A stretch of 64,000 nucleotides of DNA from Dyella halodurans (lineage in GTDB: Bacteria; Pseudomonadota; Gammaproteobacteria; Xanthomonadales; Rhodanobacteraceae), in the NCBI RefSeq assembly GCF_026283925.1, contig NZ_JAPDPF010000011.1:1-64000 (forward strand), written 5' to 3'. Of this stretch, positions 56,284 to 64,000 are shown in pieces. Within the stretch, counting starts at the first letter, position 1; every line of letters begins with the position of its first letter. The position numbers were made by a program, and so were the translations under genes. The notes beneath the pieces are model-generated. The model saw nothing but the letters and a program-made list of their open reading frames with translations, did no database searches and was not told the origin of the DNA.

Positions 56284-59034
56284 ATGGATTCGATCCGTAG
56301 CACCTCTCAAAGACCTCTGTCGCGGCGCTTGAGGCCACTGGCCTATGGGCTGGTGGCCGTGATTGGTCTGATTCTTCTATTGACCTGGGGGGCGCTCCAG
56401 GTCCAGGTCACTCTCGCCGGTTTCCTCAACGGCGAGAGTGTCTGGAGCAAGGCCGAGAAACAGACGGTCATCGACCTGCTGAACTTCGCCGAGACCGGCG
56501 ATGCGGCTCGGTTGGCCAGCTTCAATGACAATTATGGCTTGTTGATCTCCGATGGCCGGGCGCGCGACGCGATTGCATCCGGCGTGTTCGATCGCGCGGA
56601 CGTGCACAAGGCGTTCGCCCGCGGCAGGATCCTGCCGGCGGCCGAACCCGGCATGATCTTCATGCTCCGGTATCTGACCAACGCGCGCCACATGCGCGAG
56701 GCCGTGGAGGCCTGGCGCGCCGCCGACGGTCCCATCGCACAACTCGGCGGCATTGCCGGGGATCTGCAGCGCGCCTATGCGCAGGGGCGGCCCGACGATG
56801 CGCTGATTGCCGCACAGCGGGCGCGAATCAATGCGCTCAACGACGAGCTGGAGCCGCTGACCAAGCGATTCTCGCTGGAGGTTGCGCATGGTGCGATCTG
56901 GCTGGGGCGCGTGTTGTTCGTTGGCGTGTTCTTCGCCGCCTGCCTGGCTTCCTTGCTGTGGCTAAGCATGGCGCAGCGGGCGCTGTCGCGCATTCGCGGC
57001 ACGGAAGAGCGTTACAGCCTGCTGTTCGATAGCGCCGCCGACGCCATCGTGATGGTGGACGAGGCGAGCGGCCGCGTGCTTGGCGCGAATCGCACGGCGC
57101 GTGAATGGACCGGACTCAGCACGGAGGTGCTGATCGGTACCGAGCTGTCCCGCTTGTTCGTGCCCTTGCTGCACCGTGCCGACGGCGCCGTCACCGGCGA
57201 GCTGCACGGTCCCGACGGACGCATGCGCCCGGTGGAAATGCGCAGCAGCGTGGCGAAGTGGGGCGAGCAGAGCGTGCGCCAGTCGATCCTGCGCGACATC
57301 ACCGAGCGAGTGAACCTGGAACAGCAGCGGCGCATAGCTTCCGAAGCGCTGGCAGGCATTGCCGAGGGCGTGATCATTGCGGATGCCGAGCGGCGGGTGA
57401 CGCGGGTGAACGCGGCGCACATCCGCATGACCGGATTCACGGCGCAGGCACTGCAAGGCGTGCGCTTCGACGACTTGCGCAGCCTGCCCGATGGATCGCC
57501 GCTGCCCGATTCGGTATGGAAGGCCATCGACATCGACAGCAACTGGGTGGGCGAGGTGCGCAGCCGGCGACTCGACGGCTCGGCGTATCCCGAACTGCTG
57601 AGCATCAGCGCGATCCGTGACCCGGACGGCGGCGTGCAGCACTACGTGGCGGTGATCAACAACGTCAGTGCCGCGAAAGCCAACGAGAAACGCCTCCAGT
57701 ACATGGCGGCACATGATCCGCTGACCGGTCTGGTCAATCGCGCGGAGTTCGAGCGCCGCTGCGTACAGGCGATTGCCCAGGCCGAACGCGACCGGGGCAT
57801 GATCGCCGTGCTGTTCATCGACCTGGATGCGTTCAAGGCGGTCAATGACAGCTATACCCATGCGATTGGCGATCACCTGCTGGTGAAGGTGGCCGAACGG
57901 ATCGCGTATGAATTGGGCGAACGTGGCCTGGCGGGTCGCATCGGTGGTGACGAGTTCACCGTCCTGCTCGGCGACCTGTATTCGCGCGAGCAGGCCAGCG
58001 CCCTGGCCGGGCGCCTGCTCACCACGCTGGCCGCGCCGGTGGTGGTGGGCGAATACGAAGTCGCGCTGAGCGCCAGCATCGGCATCGCCTGCTATCCGCT
58101 GGACGGCATGGATGTGCCGACCCTCGTCACCAATGCCGACGCAGCGATGTACGCGGCGAAGACCGAGGAGCGCAACGCGTTTCGCTTCTATTCGCCACGC
58201 ATGCATGCCGATGTGCTGCGACGGATCGCCCTGGCCTCCGAGTTGCGCAAGGCGCTCGCGGAGCAGGAGTTCCGCCTGGTCTATCAGCCCACGGTGGACA
58301 TGCGCAGCGGCCGCATCGTGGCGGTGGAGGCGCTGTTGCGCTGGCATCATCCAGAGCGTGGCGCGATTTCGCCCGGCGAATTCATCCCCATGGCGGAGAA
58401 GCTGGGGCTGATCCGCCGCATCGACCAGTGGGTGCTGCAGGCGGCCTGCACGCAAATGCATCGATGGGACCTGGCCGGCGTGCCGCCGCTGCGCATGGCG
58501 ATCAATGTCTCCGCGCACTGGTTCGGCCAGGCCAATTTCGTCGATGACATCCGTTCCCTGCTCGAATCGCGCCGGCTGGCCCCGGAGCGCCTGATGCTGG
58601 AAATCACCGAGGGCGCGATCCTGCGCCTGGGCGAGGAAATGGAACGCACGCTGCACGCGCTGCATGCGCTGGGCGTGGGCGTCGCCATCGACGACTTCGG
58701 CACCGGCTACTCGTCGATGCGCTATCTGAAACTGCGCGCCATTGCTTACCTGAAGATCGACCAGAGCTTCGTCTTCGGCTTGCCGGACGACAGTAGCGAC
58801 GCGGCCATCGTCGAAGCCATGCTCACGCTATGCCGCAACCTGGGCATCAGCCCCATCGCGGAAGGCATCGAGACCGAGGAGCAACATCGCTTCCTGCTCC
58901 GCGCCGGATGCGTGGAAGGGCAGGGCTTCCTCTATTCCAAGCCGGTCGACCCGGACGTGATCGTGCAATTGTTGAGCCCTGGCCGACGCCAGGGTGGGCC
59001 GCATCTACGGCTGGTACCGCCGGAATCGATCTGA
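56284..59034 (+). CDS. membrane PAS-GGDEF-EAL cyclic di-GMP protein
   Basis: A 916-residue regulator. Transmembrane helix 1 (about 20-42) precedes an extracytoplasmic domain (about 45-200) and helix 2 (about 204-228). Two PAS domains (about 240-350 and 360-470) follow. The GGDEF domain keeps an intact GGDEF near residues 554-558, and the EAL domain starts with the EALLRW motif near 682 and also has DDFGTGYSS and KIDQSFV. Both catalytic signatures look intact, so it could make and break cyclic di-GMP. The upstream TenA-like gene lies 73 bp away, and no operon link is clear. ATG 56284 is chosen over an earlier TTG-type start. Confidence 0.93.
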   Translation: MDSIRSTSQRPLSRRLRPLAYGLVAVIGLILLLTWGALQVQVTLAGFLNGESVWSKAEKQTVIDLLNFAETGDAARLASFNDNYGLLISDGRARDAIASGVFDRADVHKAFARGRILPAAEPGMIFMLRYLTNARHMREAVEAWRAADGPIAQLGGIAGDLQRAYAQGRPDDALIAAQRARINALNDELEPLTKRFSLEVAHGAIWLGRVLFVGVFFAACLASLLWLSMAQRALSRIRGTEERYSLLFDSAADAIVMVDEASGRVLGANRTAREWTGLSTEVLIGTELSRLFVPLLHRADGAVTGELHGPDGRMRPVEMRSSVAKWGEQSVRQSILRDITERVNLEQQRRIASEALAGIAEGVIIADAERRVTRVNAAHIRMTGFTAQALQGVRFDDLRSLPDGSPLPDSVWKAIDIDSNWVGEVRSRRLDGSAYPELLSISAIRDPDGGVQHYVAVINNVSAAKANEKRLQYMAAHDPLTGLVNRAEFERRCVQAIAQAERDRGMIAVLFIDLDAFKAVNDSYTHAIGDHLLVKVAERIAYELGERGLAGRIGGDEFTVLLGDLYSREQASALAGRLLTTLAAPVVVGEYEVALSASIGIACYPLDGMDVPTLVTNADAAMYAAKTEERNAFRFYSPRMHADVLRRIALASELRKALAEQEFRLVYQPTVDMRSGRIVAVEALLRWHHPERGAISPGEFIPMAEKLGLIRRIDQWVLQAACTQMHRWDLAGVPPLRMAINVSAHWFGQANFVDDIRSLLESRRLAPERLMLEITEGAILRLGEEMERTLHALHALGVGVAIDDFGTGYSSMRYLKLRAIAYLKIDQSFVFGLPDDSSDAAIVEAMLTLCRNLGISPIAEGIETEEQHRFLLRAGCVEGQGFLYSKPVDPDVIVQLLSPGRRQGGPHLRLVPPESI

Positions 59035-59059
59035 GCCCGGCGGCACGCGGGCATCATGC

Positions 59060-59767
59060 TCAATGCAGCTGCACGTCCACCACCATCTGCTCCGGCTGAT
59101 ACAGGTTTGGCAACAGCTGCTTGAGATGGGTCACTTTCGGTGCGTCGTTGAACACGATGTACGGATCATTCGGATGCCGCTGCGCGTACTCCTGGTGATA
59201 GGCCTCGGCCACGTAGAACGCCTGTAGCGGCACCACCTGGGTCACGATCGGGCCAGGGAACGATTTCGCTGCCGTCAGCTGCGCGATATAGGCCGTGGCG
59301 ACGCGCTTCTGCTCGTCGTTGCCGTAGAAGATCACCGAGCGGTACTGCGTGCCCACGTCCGGGCCCTGGCGGTTGAGTTGGGTCGGATCGGTGGCGACGG
59401 AGAAGTACACCTTCAGCAACTGGCCGTAGCTGACCTTGGCCGGGTCGTAGAGGATCTTCACGGTTTCCGCATGGCCGGTGTCGCCATCGCTGACCCGCTC
59501 ATACTCCGCAGTGTTCGCGGCGCCACCCGAGTAGCCGGCCCAGACCTTCTTGACGCCCTTCACATGCTCGAACACCGACTGCAGGCCCCAGAAGCAGCCG
59601 CCCGCCAGTACCGCAACCTGGTTGCCCTGGCCCGGGCTGGCATCGACCGCAGGGTCGGGCAGGCTGACGGCATCGCTACCTATGGCGGGCAGGCTGCAGG
59701 CGACCAGGCCGGCGGTGAGCAACAGGCTGGCGAGGCCCGGTAGCAGCTTGAATCGGCGGATACTCAT
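59060..59767 (-). CDS. msrA: peptide methionine sulfoxide reductase A, lipoprotein form
   Basis: MsrA reduces the S-epimer of methionine sulfoxide in oxidised proteins. The 235-residue protein has the GGCFWG active site with Cys58 and the GTQYRSVIFY segment. Unlike cytosolic MsrA it starts with a lipoprotein signal ending LVAC (Cys24). It is therefore probably anchored in the envelope and repairs periplasmic proteins. The C-terminal part has no clear resolving cysteine after the catalytic one, so recycling may need an external reductant. Confidence 0.93.
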   Translation of the reverse strand: MSIRRFKLLPGLASLLLTAGLVACSLPAIGSDAVSLPDPAVDASPGQGNQVAVLAGGCFWGLQSVFEHVKGVKKVWAGYSGGAANTAEYERVSDGDTGHAETVKILYDPAKVSYGQLLKVYFSVATDPTQLNRQGPDVGTQYRSVIFYGNDEQKRVATAYIAQLTAAKSFPGPIVTQVVPLQAFYVAEAYHQEYAQRHPNDPYIVFNDAPKVTHLKQLLPNLYQPEQMVVDVQLH

Positions 59768-59981
59768 AACGGAACGCTCCATCGACAGATGAGACGATGT
59801 GCCCCGGCCCAGGCGTGGGTCGCCGGCACGATGGCCCGCTGGATGAGCCGGGCCGCCAACCCTGTATTCGCCGCACCGGCATGCCCGGTTACCTTGATGC
59901 TCGCACACGCCCGCGGCCGACGTGCAAAGCCGGCGGCAACGCGGTGTTATGTTGCCTTCCAGCTTGCTCACGGGCTTATCC

Positions 59982-60803
59982 ATGTCGCATGTGATTGACC
60001 TGAATGCGTACCTGCAGCGGATTGGCCATGGCGGCCCGGTAGCGGCCAACCTCGCCACGCTGCGGGCACTCGCCACCGCCCACGTCGCCGCGATTCCGTT
60101 CGAGAACCTGGACCCGCTGCTGCGCGTGCCGGTGTCGCTGGAGCTGGATGCGGTCGAACGAAAACTCGTGCATGAAGGGCGGGGCGGCTACTGCTTCGAA
60201 CAGAACCGACTGTTCCTCGAAGTGCTCAAGGCCATTGGATTCGAGGTCTCGGGCCTTATCGCGCGCGTGTTGTGGATGCAGCCGGAAGACGCGGAAACGG
60301 CCCAGACGCACATGTTGCTGCGCATTGAACTGAATGGCGTGAGCTGGCTGGCCGATGTGGGCTTCGGCAGCATGGCGCTAAGCGGCGCCTTGCGGCTGCA
60401 GGCGGATATACCGCAGTCCACGGGAAACGAGCCATTTCGCTTGCTCAATCAGGGCGGAGATTGGCGCATGCAGTCGCTGGTTCGCGACGAATGGAGGACG
60501 CTCTACCGATTTGATCTGCAACCACGCCAGGATATCGACTACGTGGTGGCCAATCACTACACGTCGACCTATCCGGGCTCGCACTTCCTGCATGGGCTGA
60601 TCGCCGCGCGCACGCTCGCGGACCGACGCATCGGCCTGCGTAATCGCGAGTTCGCCGTGCATCCCACGGGCGGCGAGTCAGTCCGGCGCACGCTGCTCAG
60701 CGTCGCAGAGATCAAGCAAGTATTGCAGGAGCAGTTCGGAATTCGACTACCGCTTCATGCGGATCTGGATCGCCGGCTGGAAGCGCTGCCGCCACCCGCA
60801 TAA
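59982..60803 (+). CDS. arylamine N-acetyltransferase
   Basis: The NAT family transfers acetyl groups from acetyl-CoA to arylamines, hydrazines and related compounds. The 273-residue protein has the full catalytic triad Cys71 (RGGYCFEQN), His110 (AQTHMLL) and Asp125 (ADVGFG), and the typical IPFENLDPL N-terminal block. The native substrate is unknown; detoxification or acetylation of an aromatic amine is possible. It converges with the S4-domain gene, 31 bp away. Confidence 0.93.
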   Translation: MSHVIDLNAYLQRIGHGGPVAANLATLRALATAHVAAIPFENLDPLLRVPVSLELDAVERKLVHEGRGGYCFEQNRLFLEVLKAIGFEVSGLIARVLWMQPEDAETAQTHMLLRIELNGVSWLADVGFGSMALSGALRLQADIPQSTGNEPFRLLNQGGDWRMQSLVRDEWRTLYRFDLQPRQDIDYVVANHYTSTYPGSHFLHGLIAARTLADRRIGLRNREFAVHPTGGESVRRTLLSVAEIKQVLQEQFGIRLPLHADLDRRLEALPPPA

Positions 60804-60834
60804 GGCACGCTCCGAAAGAGCGTGGCGGCCTTAC

Positions 60835-61056
60835 TCACTCTGCCGCGTGCACGTGGATGACGATGTCTTCAATCTGCACCACCTGGCCCGCGTGGATCTT
60901 GCAGGTCTTGCGCAGCTCCTGCGCGCCGTCCACGGATACTGCGCCGCTGGCCACGATGGCCTTGCCGGCGCCGCCGCTGTCGCATAAGCCCACCAGCTTC
61001 AGCAGCTGGTTCAGTTCGATGAAGTCGCGGTCCAGTTCAAAATCGAGTTCTTGCAT
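60835..61056 (-). CDS. S4-domain RNA-binding protein (YbcJ-like)
   Basis: A 73-residue protein made of a single S4 domain: FIELNQLLKLVGLCDSGGAGKAIVASGAVSVDG and so on, close to YbcJ. Such proteins bind structured RNA, probably around the ribosome. It lies six bases after the barstar-like gene and is the last gene of a three-gene minus-strand operon. Confidence 0.87.
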   Translation of the reverse strand: MQELDFELDRDFIELNQLLKLVGLCDSGGAGKAIVASGAVSVDGAQELRKTCKIHAGQVVQIEDIVIHVHAAE

Positions 61057-61062
61057 GGTGGC

Positions 61063-61497
61063 TCAGGTATCGGTTTCGTCAAAGGCGCTTTCGGGTAGCG
61101 CGAAGAAAACAAAGAACGGCGCGCCCGCGTCCTGCCAGAAGTCCACGGCCTCCTCGAGAATATCGAGCAGGGCGTCGAAGTCTTCCTCGTTCGAATCGCG
61201 CATGCCTTCCGCGTGATCGAACAGCAGGATATAGCCCGGCGCCTTCAACCAGGACAGGTCGCGCAGGCTATCGGCCAGTGCGTCCCAGTTGCGGCCAAAG
61301 TCGGGCGGCAGGCGAAGCGTGACGGTCAGCTGGTCGAACAGCGCCTCGCGGTCATGGTATTCGGCCAGGTCGAGCCGACAAACGCGCAAACCCTGCATGC
61401 CGGCGGCTTCCGCCAACGGCTCAAGGTCGTCCGAGGTGACGAAGAAAATCCCGCCGTGCGAGGCATCGCCAAAGTCGAGATCGAATTGCGCATTCAT
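61063..61497 (-). CDS. barstar-family ribonuclease inhibitor
   Basis: A 144-residue acidic protein with a barstar domain in its middle. It shows VCRLDLAEYHDREALFDQLTVTLRLPPDFGRNWDAL, where the helix ending in GRNWDAL is the barnase-facing signature, and an acidic C-terminus. It would bind and block the ribonuclease of the adjacent gene. Its ATG overlaps the stop of the ribonuclease gene (ATGA), which ensures coupled production of inhibitor with toxin. Confidence 0.9.
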   Translation of the reverse strand: MNAQFDLDFGDASHGGIFFVTSDDLEPLAEAAGMQGLRVCRLDLAEYHDREALFDQLTVTLRLPPDFGRNWDALADSLRDLSWLKAPGYILLFDHAEGMRDSNEEDFDALLDILEEAVDFWQDAGAPFFVFFALPESAFDETDT

Positions 61498-61916
61498 CGG
61501 GCTACCTCAAAGGGGCGGAAACTGCGGTAGTGATCGTCGGTGTAGTAGTAGACCTGCGGTGGCGTGCCGCCGGTGATGATGCGGCGAGCACCCCGATAAT
61601 CGAGATTCGGGGTCTCCACCGTGTACTCGTGATAATAGCCTTCAGGCATCGGGGGCAGGCGGCCTTCGCGGTTGTTGAACACCACGCCGTCCTGGCGGTG
61701 CGTGAACGGGCCACCGCGCGCGATGCGCGCCAGCGTGTCGGCCGCCTCTGGCGGCAGGAAGCTGGGCAGCGTGCCGGGGTTGCCGGCGGTGGCGACGGCG
61801 CGTGATGCCGCCGGCGTGCCGGTTCCCGCGGGAACCGAATCCGGCGTATGCCGCCCCCACAGCAGGGCCGCAACCGCCAGTACAACCAGCAACAGCAAAG
61901 GTTTGAGTGCGCGCAT
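61494..61916 (-). CDS. exported barnase/RNase Sa-type ribonuclease
   Basis: A 140-residue guanyl-preferring ribonuclease of the barnase/T1 superfamily. The N-terminal hydrophobic segment (about 5-20) is a signal peptide or membrane anchor. The catalytic set is visible by comparison with RNase Sa: Glu97 in YHEYTV, Arg108 and Arg112 in RGARR, and His129 in TDDHYRSF. The FNNREGRLP loop matches barnase. The inhibitor gene follows with an overlapping ATGA. A role in nutrient scavenging or in competition with other cells is inferred. Confidence 0.9.
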   Translation of the reverse strand: MRALKPLLLLVVLAVAALLWGRHTPDSVPAGTGTPAASRAVATAGNPGTLPSFLPPEAADTLARIARGGPFTHRQDGVVFNNREGRLPPMPEGYYHEYTVETPNLDYRGARRIITGGTPPQVYYYTDDHYRSFRPFEVAR

Positions 61917-61984
61917 GGCACGGGCCCGGATGGAGTGGCGCGAGTGTAGAGCTTCCGCCCCGCTCAGGCACGCATGGCCGAGCC

Positions 61985-62842
61985 TCAGGCGCTGGCGTCG
62001 ACTCGCCGTTGCAAGGCCATGGCGGCGGCCGGGTTGCGCTCCTTGGCGCTGCTGATGAAGTAGATGTACACGTCGCGCGGCGTCTTCTTCGCCACGGGCG
62101 CGGTGACGTGGGGCAGCTCGGCCGGATCGTCACCTTGCGCCCAGGCATGCGCACGCATGGCCCAGGCGTCGAGATCATCGGCGGCATAGCCGCTGTCGAT
62201 ATGCGACTCGCTGCGCATAAGCCGTGCATAGGCGAAATCGCCGGTGAGGTCGGCCAAGGAGGGGTACTGCCGCGAATCGGTGAACACCGTGGGGATGCGA
62301 TGCTCGCGCGCCAGCGCCACGTAGCGCTCATCCAGGAAACTGGAGTGGCGCACTTCCAGCACATGCCGCATCGGCCGGCCGGCAAGCTCCTGTGGCAGAA
62401 GGTCGAGGAAGGCGGCCAGGTCGTCCGCATCGAACGCACGCGATGTCGGCAACTGCCACAGTACGGGGCCGAGCCGATCCCCAAAAGCCTCCAGTCCGCC
62501 AAACACAAAGCCCTCGATGCCACGTGCCGTATCCGCGAGCCGCTTGCCCTCGGTGATATAGCGCGGCGCCTTCAGAGAAAACACGAAACCTTCCGGTGTC
62601 TCCGCCGCCCATTTCGCATAGGTCGCCGGCTTCTGCGCGCCGTAGTAGGTGCCGTTGATCTCGATCGCCCGCAACTGACGACTCGCAAATTCCAGCTCGC
62701 GACGCTGCACCAGGCCAGCCGGATAGAAGTTGTTCCGCCACGGCGCGAAGTTCCAGCCACCGATGCCGACGCGGATCGGCGCGGCCGCGCGGTGGTTCGG
62801 TACGTGGGAGAACAGCTCGGTGGTTGGGGAGGACTTGGGCAT
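61985..62842 (-). CDS. DUF72 family protein
   Basis: A 285-residue TIM-barrel protein of the DUF72 family (YecE-like). It has GIGGWNFAPWRNNFYP at the start, AIEINGTYYG, FSLKAPRYITEGKRL, LWQLP and VFTDSRQYPS, all conserved across the family. Its biochemical function is not established. It sits 68 bp upstream of the ribonuclease gene on the same strand, and a functional link is not evident. Confidence 0.9.
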   Translation of the reverse strand: MPKSSPTTELFSHVPNHRAAAPIRVGIGGWNFAPWRNNFYPAGLVQRRELEFASRQLRAIEINGTYYGAQKPATYAKWAAETPEGFVFSLKAPRYITEGKRLADTARGIEGFVFGGLEAFGDRLGPVLWQLPTSRAFDADDLAAFLDLLPQELAGRPMRHVLEVRHSSFLDERYVALAREHRIPTVFTDSRQYPSLADLTGDFAYARLMRSESHIDSGYAADDLDAWAMRAHAWAQGDDPAELPHVTAPVAKKTPRDVYIYFISSAKERNPAAAMALQRRVDASA

Positions 62843-62924
62843 GGGGTGGCTCCCTTGGGAGGGCGCATGATGCCATGGCGCGGCGATGGCCTTAATGAGG
62901 CATCGTCACAGCGTGGGCCTTCAA

Positions 62925-62974
62925 CTCCCTCTCCCCTGCGGGGAGAGGGTTGGGGTGAGGGGCGGGTGCTCGCG
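62925..62974. repeat. dispersed hairpin repeat, inverse copy of the 255-520 element core
   Basis: CTCCCTCTCCCC-TGC-GGGGAGAGGG forms a hairpin and is followed by TTGGGGTGAGGGGCGGGTGCTCGCG. The complement of this block matches the GAGCACCCGCCCCTCA-CCCAACC core of the tandem element near the window start. The remaining sequence of 62843-63270 is T/C-rich and shows no gene. Confidence 0.7.
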
Positions 62975-63270
62975 GTCGCGTCGATCGTGTTGTCGTCTTT
63001 GCCGATCTCTTTGCGCTTTTCTTTGCGTCTTTCTTTCGTTCCGCTCTTACTTCCACATTCTGTTCCTCGTGGACTAACCCGCCCCTACGCCCTCCGGCCT
63101 ATGGAAGCAGCCAGCACTTGCGCGCATCGTTCCGCGCCAGTGCAACGCTCCCCCGTTGATACCGGCTCCCGCGACACGCCGCTGACCTGAGCATGACTTT
63201 CGGGCGCGCTGCCGCATGCTTCATGCCCATCATCACCGTCGATCCATGCCCCCAGATCTGGAGATGTCCG

Positions 63271-64000
63271 ATGAGCGCACCAGCGTTAAAGAGTCTGCCC
63301 ATGTATTTCCCGTCTGGCTTTGTACAGACCGAAGCCTATCGCTGTGCGTCCCTGGTTTTGACGGCCTACGATCAATTTGAACAGTGGGCGCAACAGAATT
63401 ATCCGGCGCAGCCCAACTTCGTCTGGAAGCCGAACGGCTTTGCCTTGAATTACAGCGAGGCCCTTTGGGGAACGCTGACCGTCTTTGAGCGGCAGTATCC
63501 GGAGCCTTTCGGCTTTGTCGCCTGGGATGGCGCAGGCAACGCTTACGTGGTTTTCCGCGGCACCATGACGAATCCTGATGCCGTCATTGATGCCTCAATA
63601 GACCAGACGCCGTATACCCTGGCCCCAGGCTTCGGCAATGTTCACGTCGGCTGGAACAGCGTTTACGAGACGATGAGTCCTTGGTTGCTGGCGCAGCTAG
63701 GCAAGGTCGGCACGATTACGCGTCTATTTTTCACGGGTCACAGCATGGGGTCAGCCTATTCATCGTTGGCCGTGCCCGATGTCGCGATGAATTCGACTGT
63801 CCCACCGAGCGTCAGTCGCAGCTACGTCCACTACAACTTCGCCAGTCCTCGTTTAGGCGACCCGGGGTTCGCGATGGGCCTCAACTGGAACGTACAGACG
63901 CCCACGTTTCGGGTGGTCAATACGGAGGATATCGTACCGGATGTCCCCCCGCCGCTGATGGGGTCAACGGTATATCAGCACATTGGAACACCAGTGGATT
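63271..64000 (+). CDS. class 3 lipase family protein (partial, runs off the window)
   Basis: An open frame from ATG 63271 (TGGAG Shine-Dalgarno about seven bases upstream) continues to the window end, 243 residues so far. It has the alpha/beta-hydrolase features of lipase class 3: YVVFRGTM strand, nucleophile Ser158 in FTGHSMGSA, FASPRLGDPGFA, and the likely catalytic Asp220 in RVVNTEDIVPDVPPP. The catalytic His is probably beyond the end. No signal peptide is seen. Triacylglycerol or phospholipid hydrolysis is likely. Confidence 0.88.
   Translation, partial: MSAPALKSLPMYFPSGFVQTEAYRCASLVLTAYDQFEQWAQQNYPAQPNFVWKPNGFALNYSEALWGTLTVFERQYPEPFGFVAWDGAGNAYVVFRGTMTNPDAVIDASIDQTPYTLAPGFGNVHVGWNSVYETMSPWLLAQLGKVGTITRLFFTGHSMGSAYSSLAVPDVAMNSTVPPSVSRSYVHYNFASPRLGDPGFAMGLNWNVQTPTFRVVNTEDIVPDVPPPLMGSTVYQHIGTPVD

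Overview
This is a GC-rich chromosomal window from a gammaproteobacterium of the order Xanthomonadales, most likely family Rhodanobacteraceae (Dyella, Rhodanobacter, Luteibacter or Frateuria-like). The assignment is inferred from the gene order prmB-aroC-dehydrogenase-asd-fimV-truA-trpF-trpB-trpA-accD, from the protein families present and from the dispersed hairpin repeats. Species cannot be fixed from the sequence alone. I see no rRNA, tRNA, CRISPR array, transposase or phage gene. Almost all of the window is ordinary, densely packed chromosome.

Region by region. 1-602 is non-coding and repeat-rich. 603-13280 is a conserved block for aromatic amino acids and aspartate-derived metabolism: prmB, aroC, a 2-hydroxyacid dehydrogenase, asd, a small coiled-coil protein, the polar-landmark/pilus assembly protein FimV, truA, trpF, a divergent TrpI-like regulator, trpBA and accD. 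13281-13860 holds a degenerate tandem repeat packed with DnaA-box-like 9-mers. 13861-17671 carries a PAP2 phosphatase, a GT4 glycosyltransferase, a DUF4399 protein and gltX.

17839-28414 is a metal-homeostasis cluster. A CzcCBA-type tripartite RND efflux pump lies with its own response regulator and kinase (all on the minus strand). On the plus strand follow Zur, a good Zur operator overlapping a TATAAT -10 box, a MerC-domain membrane protein and a His-rich CDF transporter. 28484-34510 holds ribosomal protein THX and part of the histidine-utilisation pathway (hutI and hutF; hutU lies far away at 52909). hutI sits in an operon with a ClC channel and a GNAT/carbon-nitrogen hydrolase fusion.

34643-39746 includes a LysR regulator with a divergent aldo/keto reductase, and a Cpx-like envelope stress system: an LTXXQ/Spy protein divergent from a CpxR/CpxA pair, with an exact GTAAA-N5-GTAAA CpxR box between them. 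39846-52662 is mixed accessory content: a DMT exporter, a large secreted glycosidase coupled to an esterase with an EF-hand loop, a diguanylate cyclase, an MFS exporter, an NPP-type phosphodiesterase lipoprotein, an Ada-AlkA fusion plus Ogt alkylation-repair pair, and small secreted proteins. 52909-64000 has hutU, a MAPEG protein, a TenA-like protein, a GGDEF-EAL protein, lipoprotein MsrA, an arylamine N-acetyltransferase, a barnase/barstar/S4 operon, a DUF72 protein and a class 3 lipase cut by the window end.

The observations most worth follow-up are the DnaA-box-like array (13355-13794), the Zur-controlled MerC/CDF unit (26873-28414), the CpxR box (37624-37638), the secreted ribonuclease/inhibitor operon (60835-61916) and the glycosidase-esterase pair (40953-44986).
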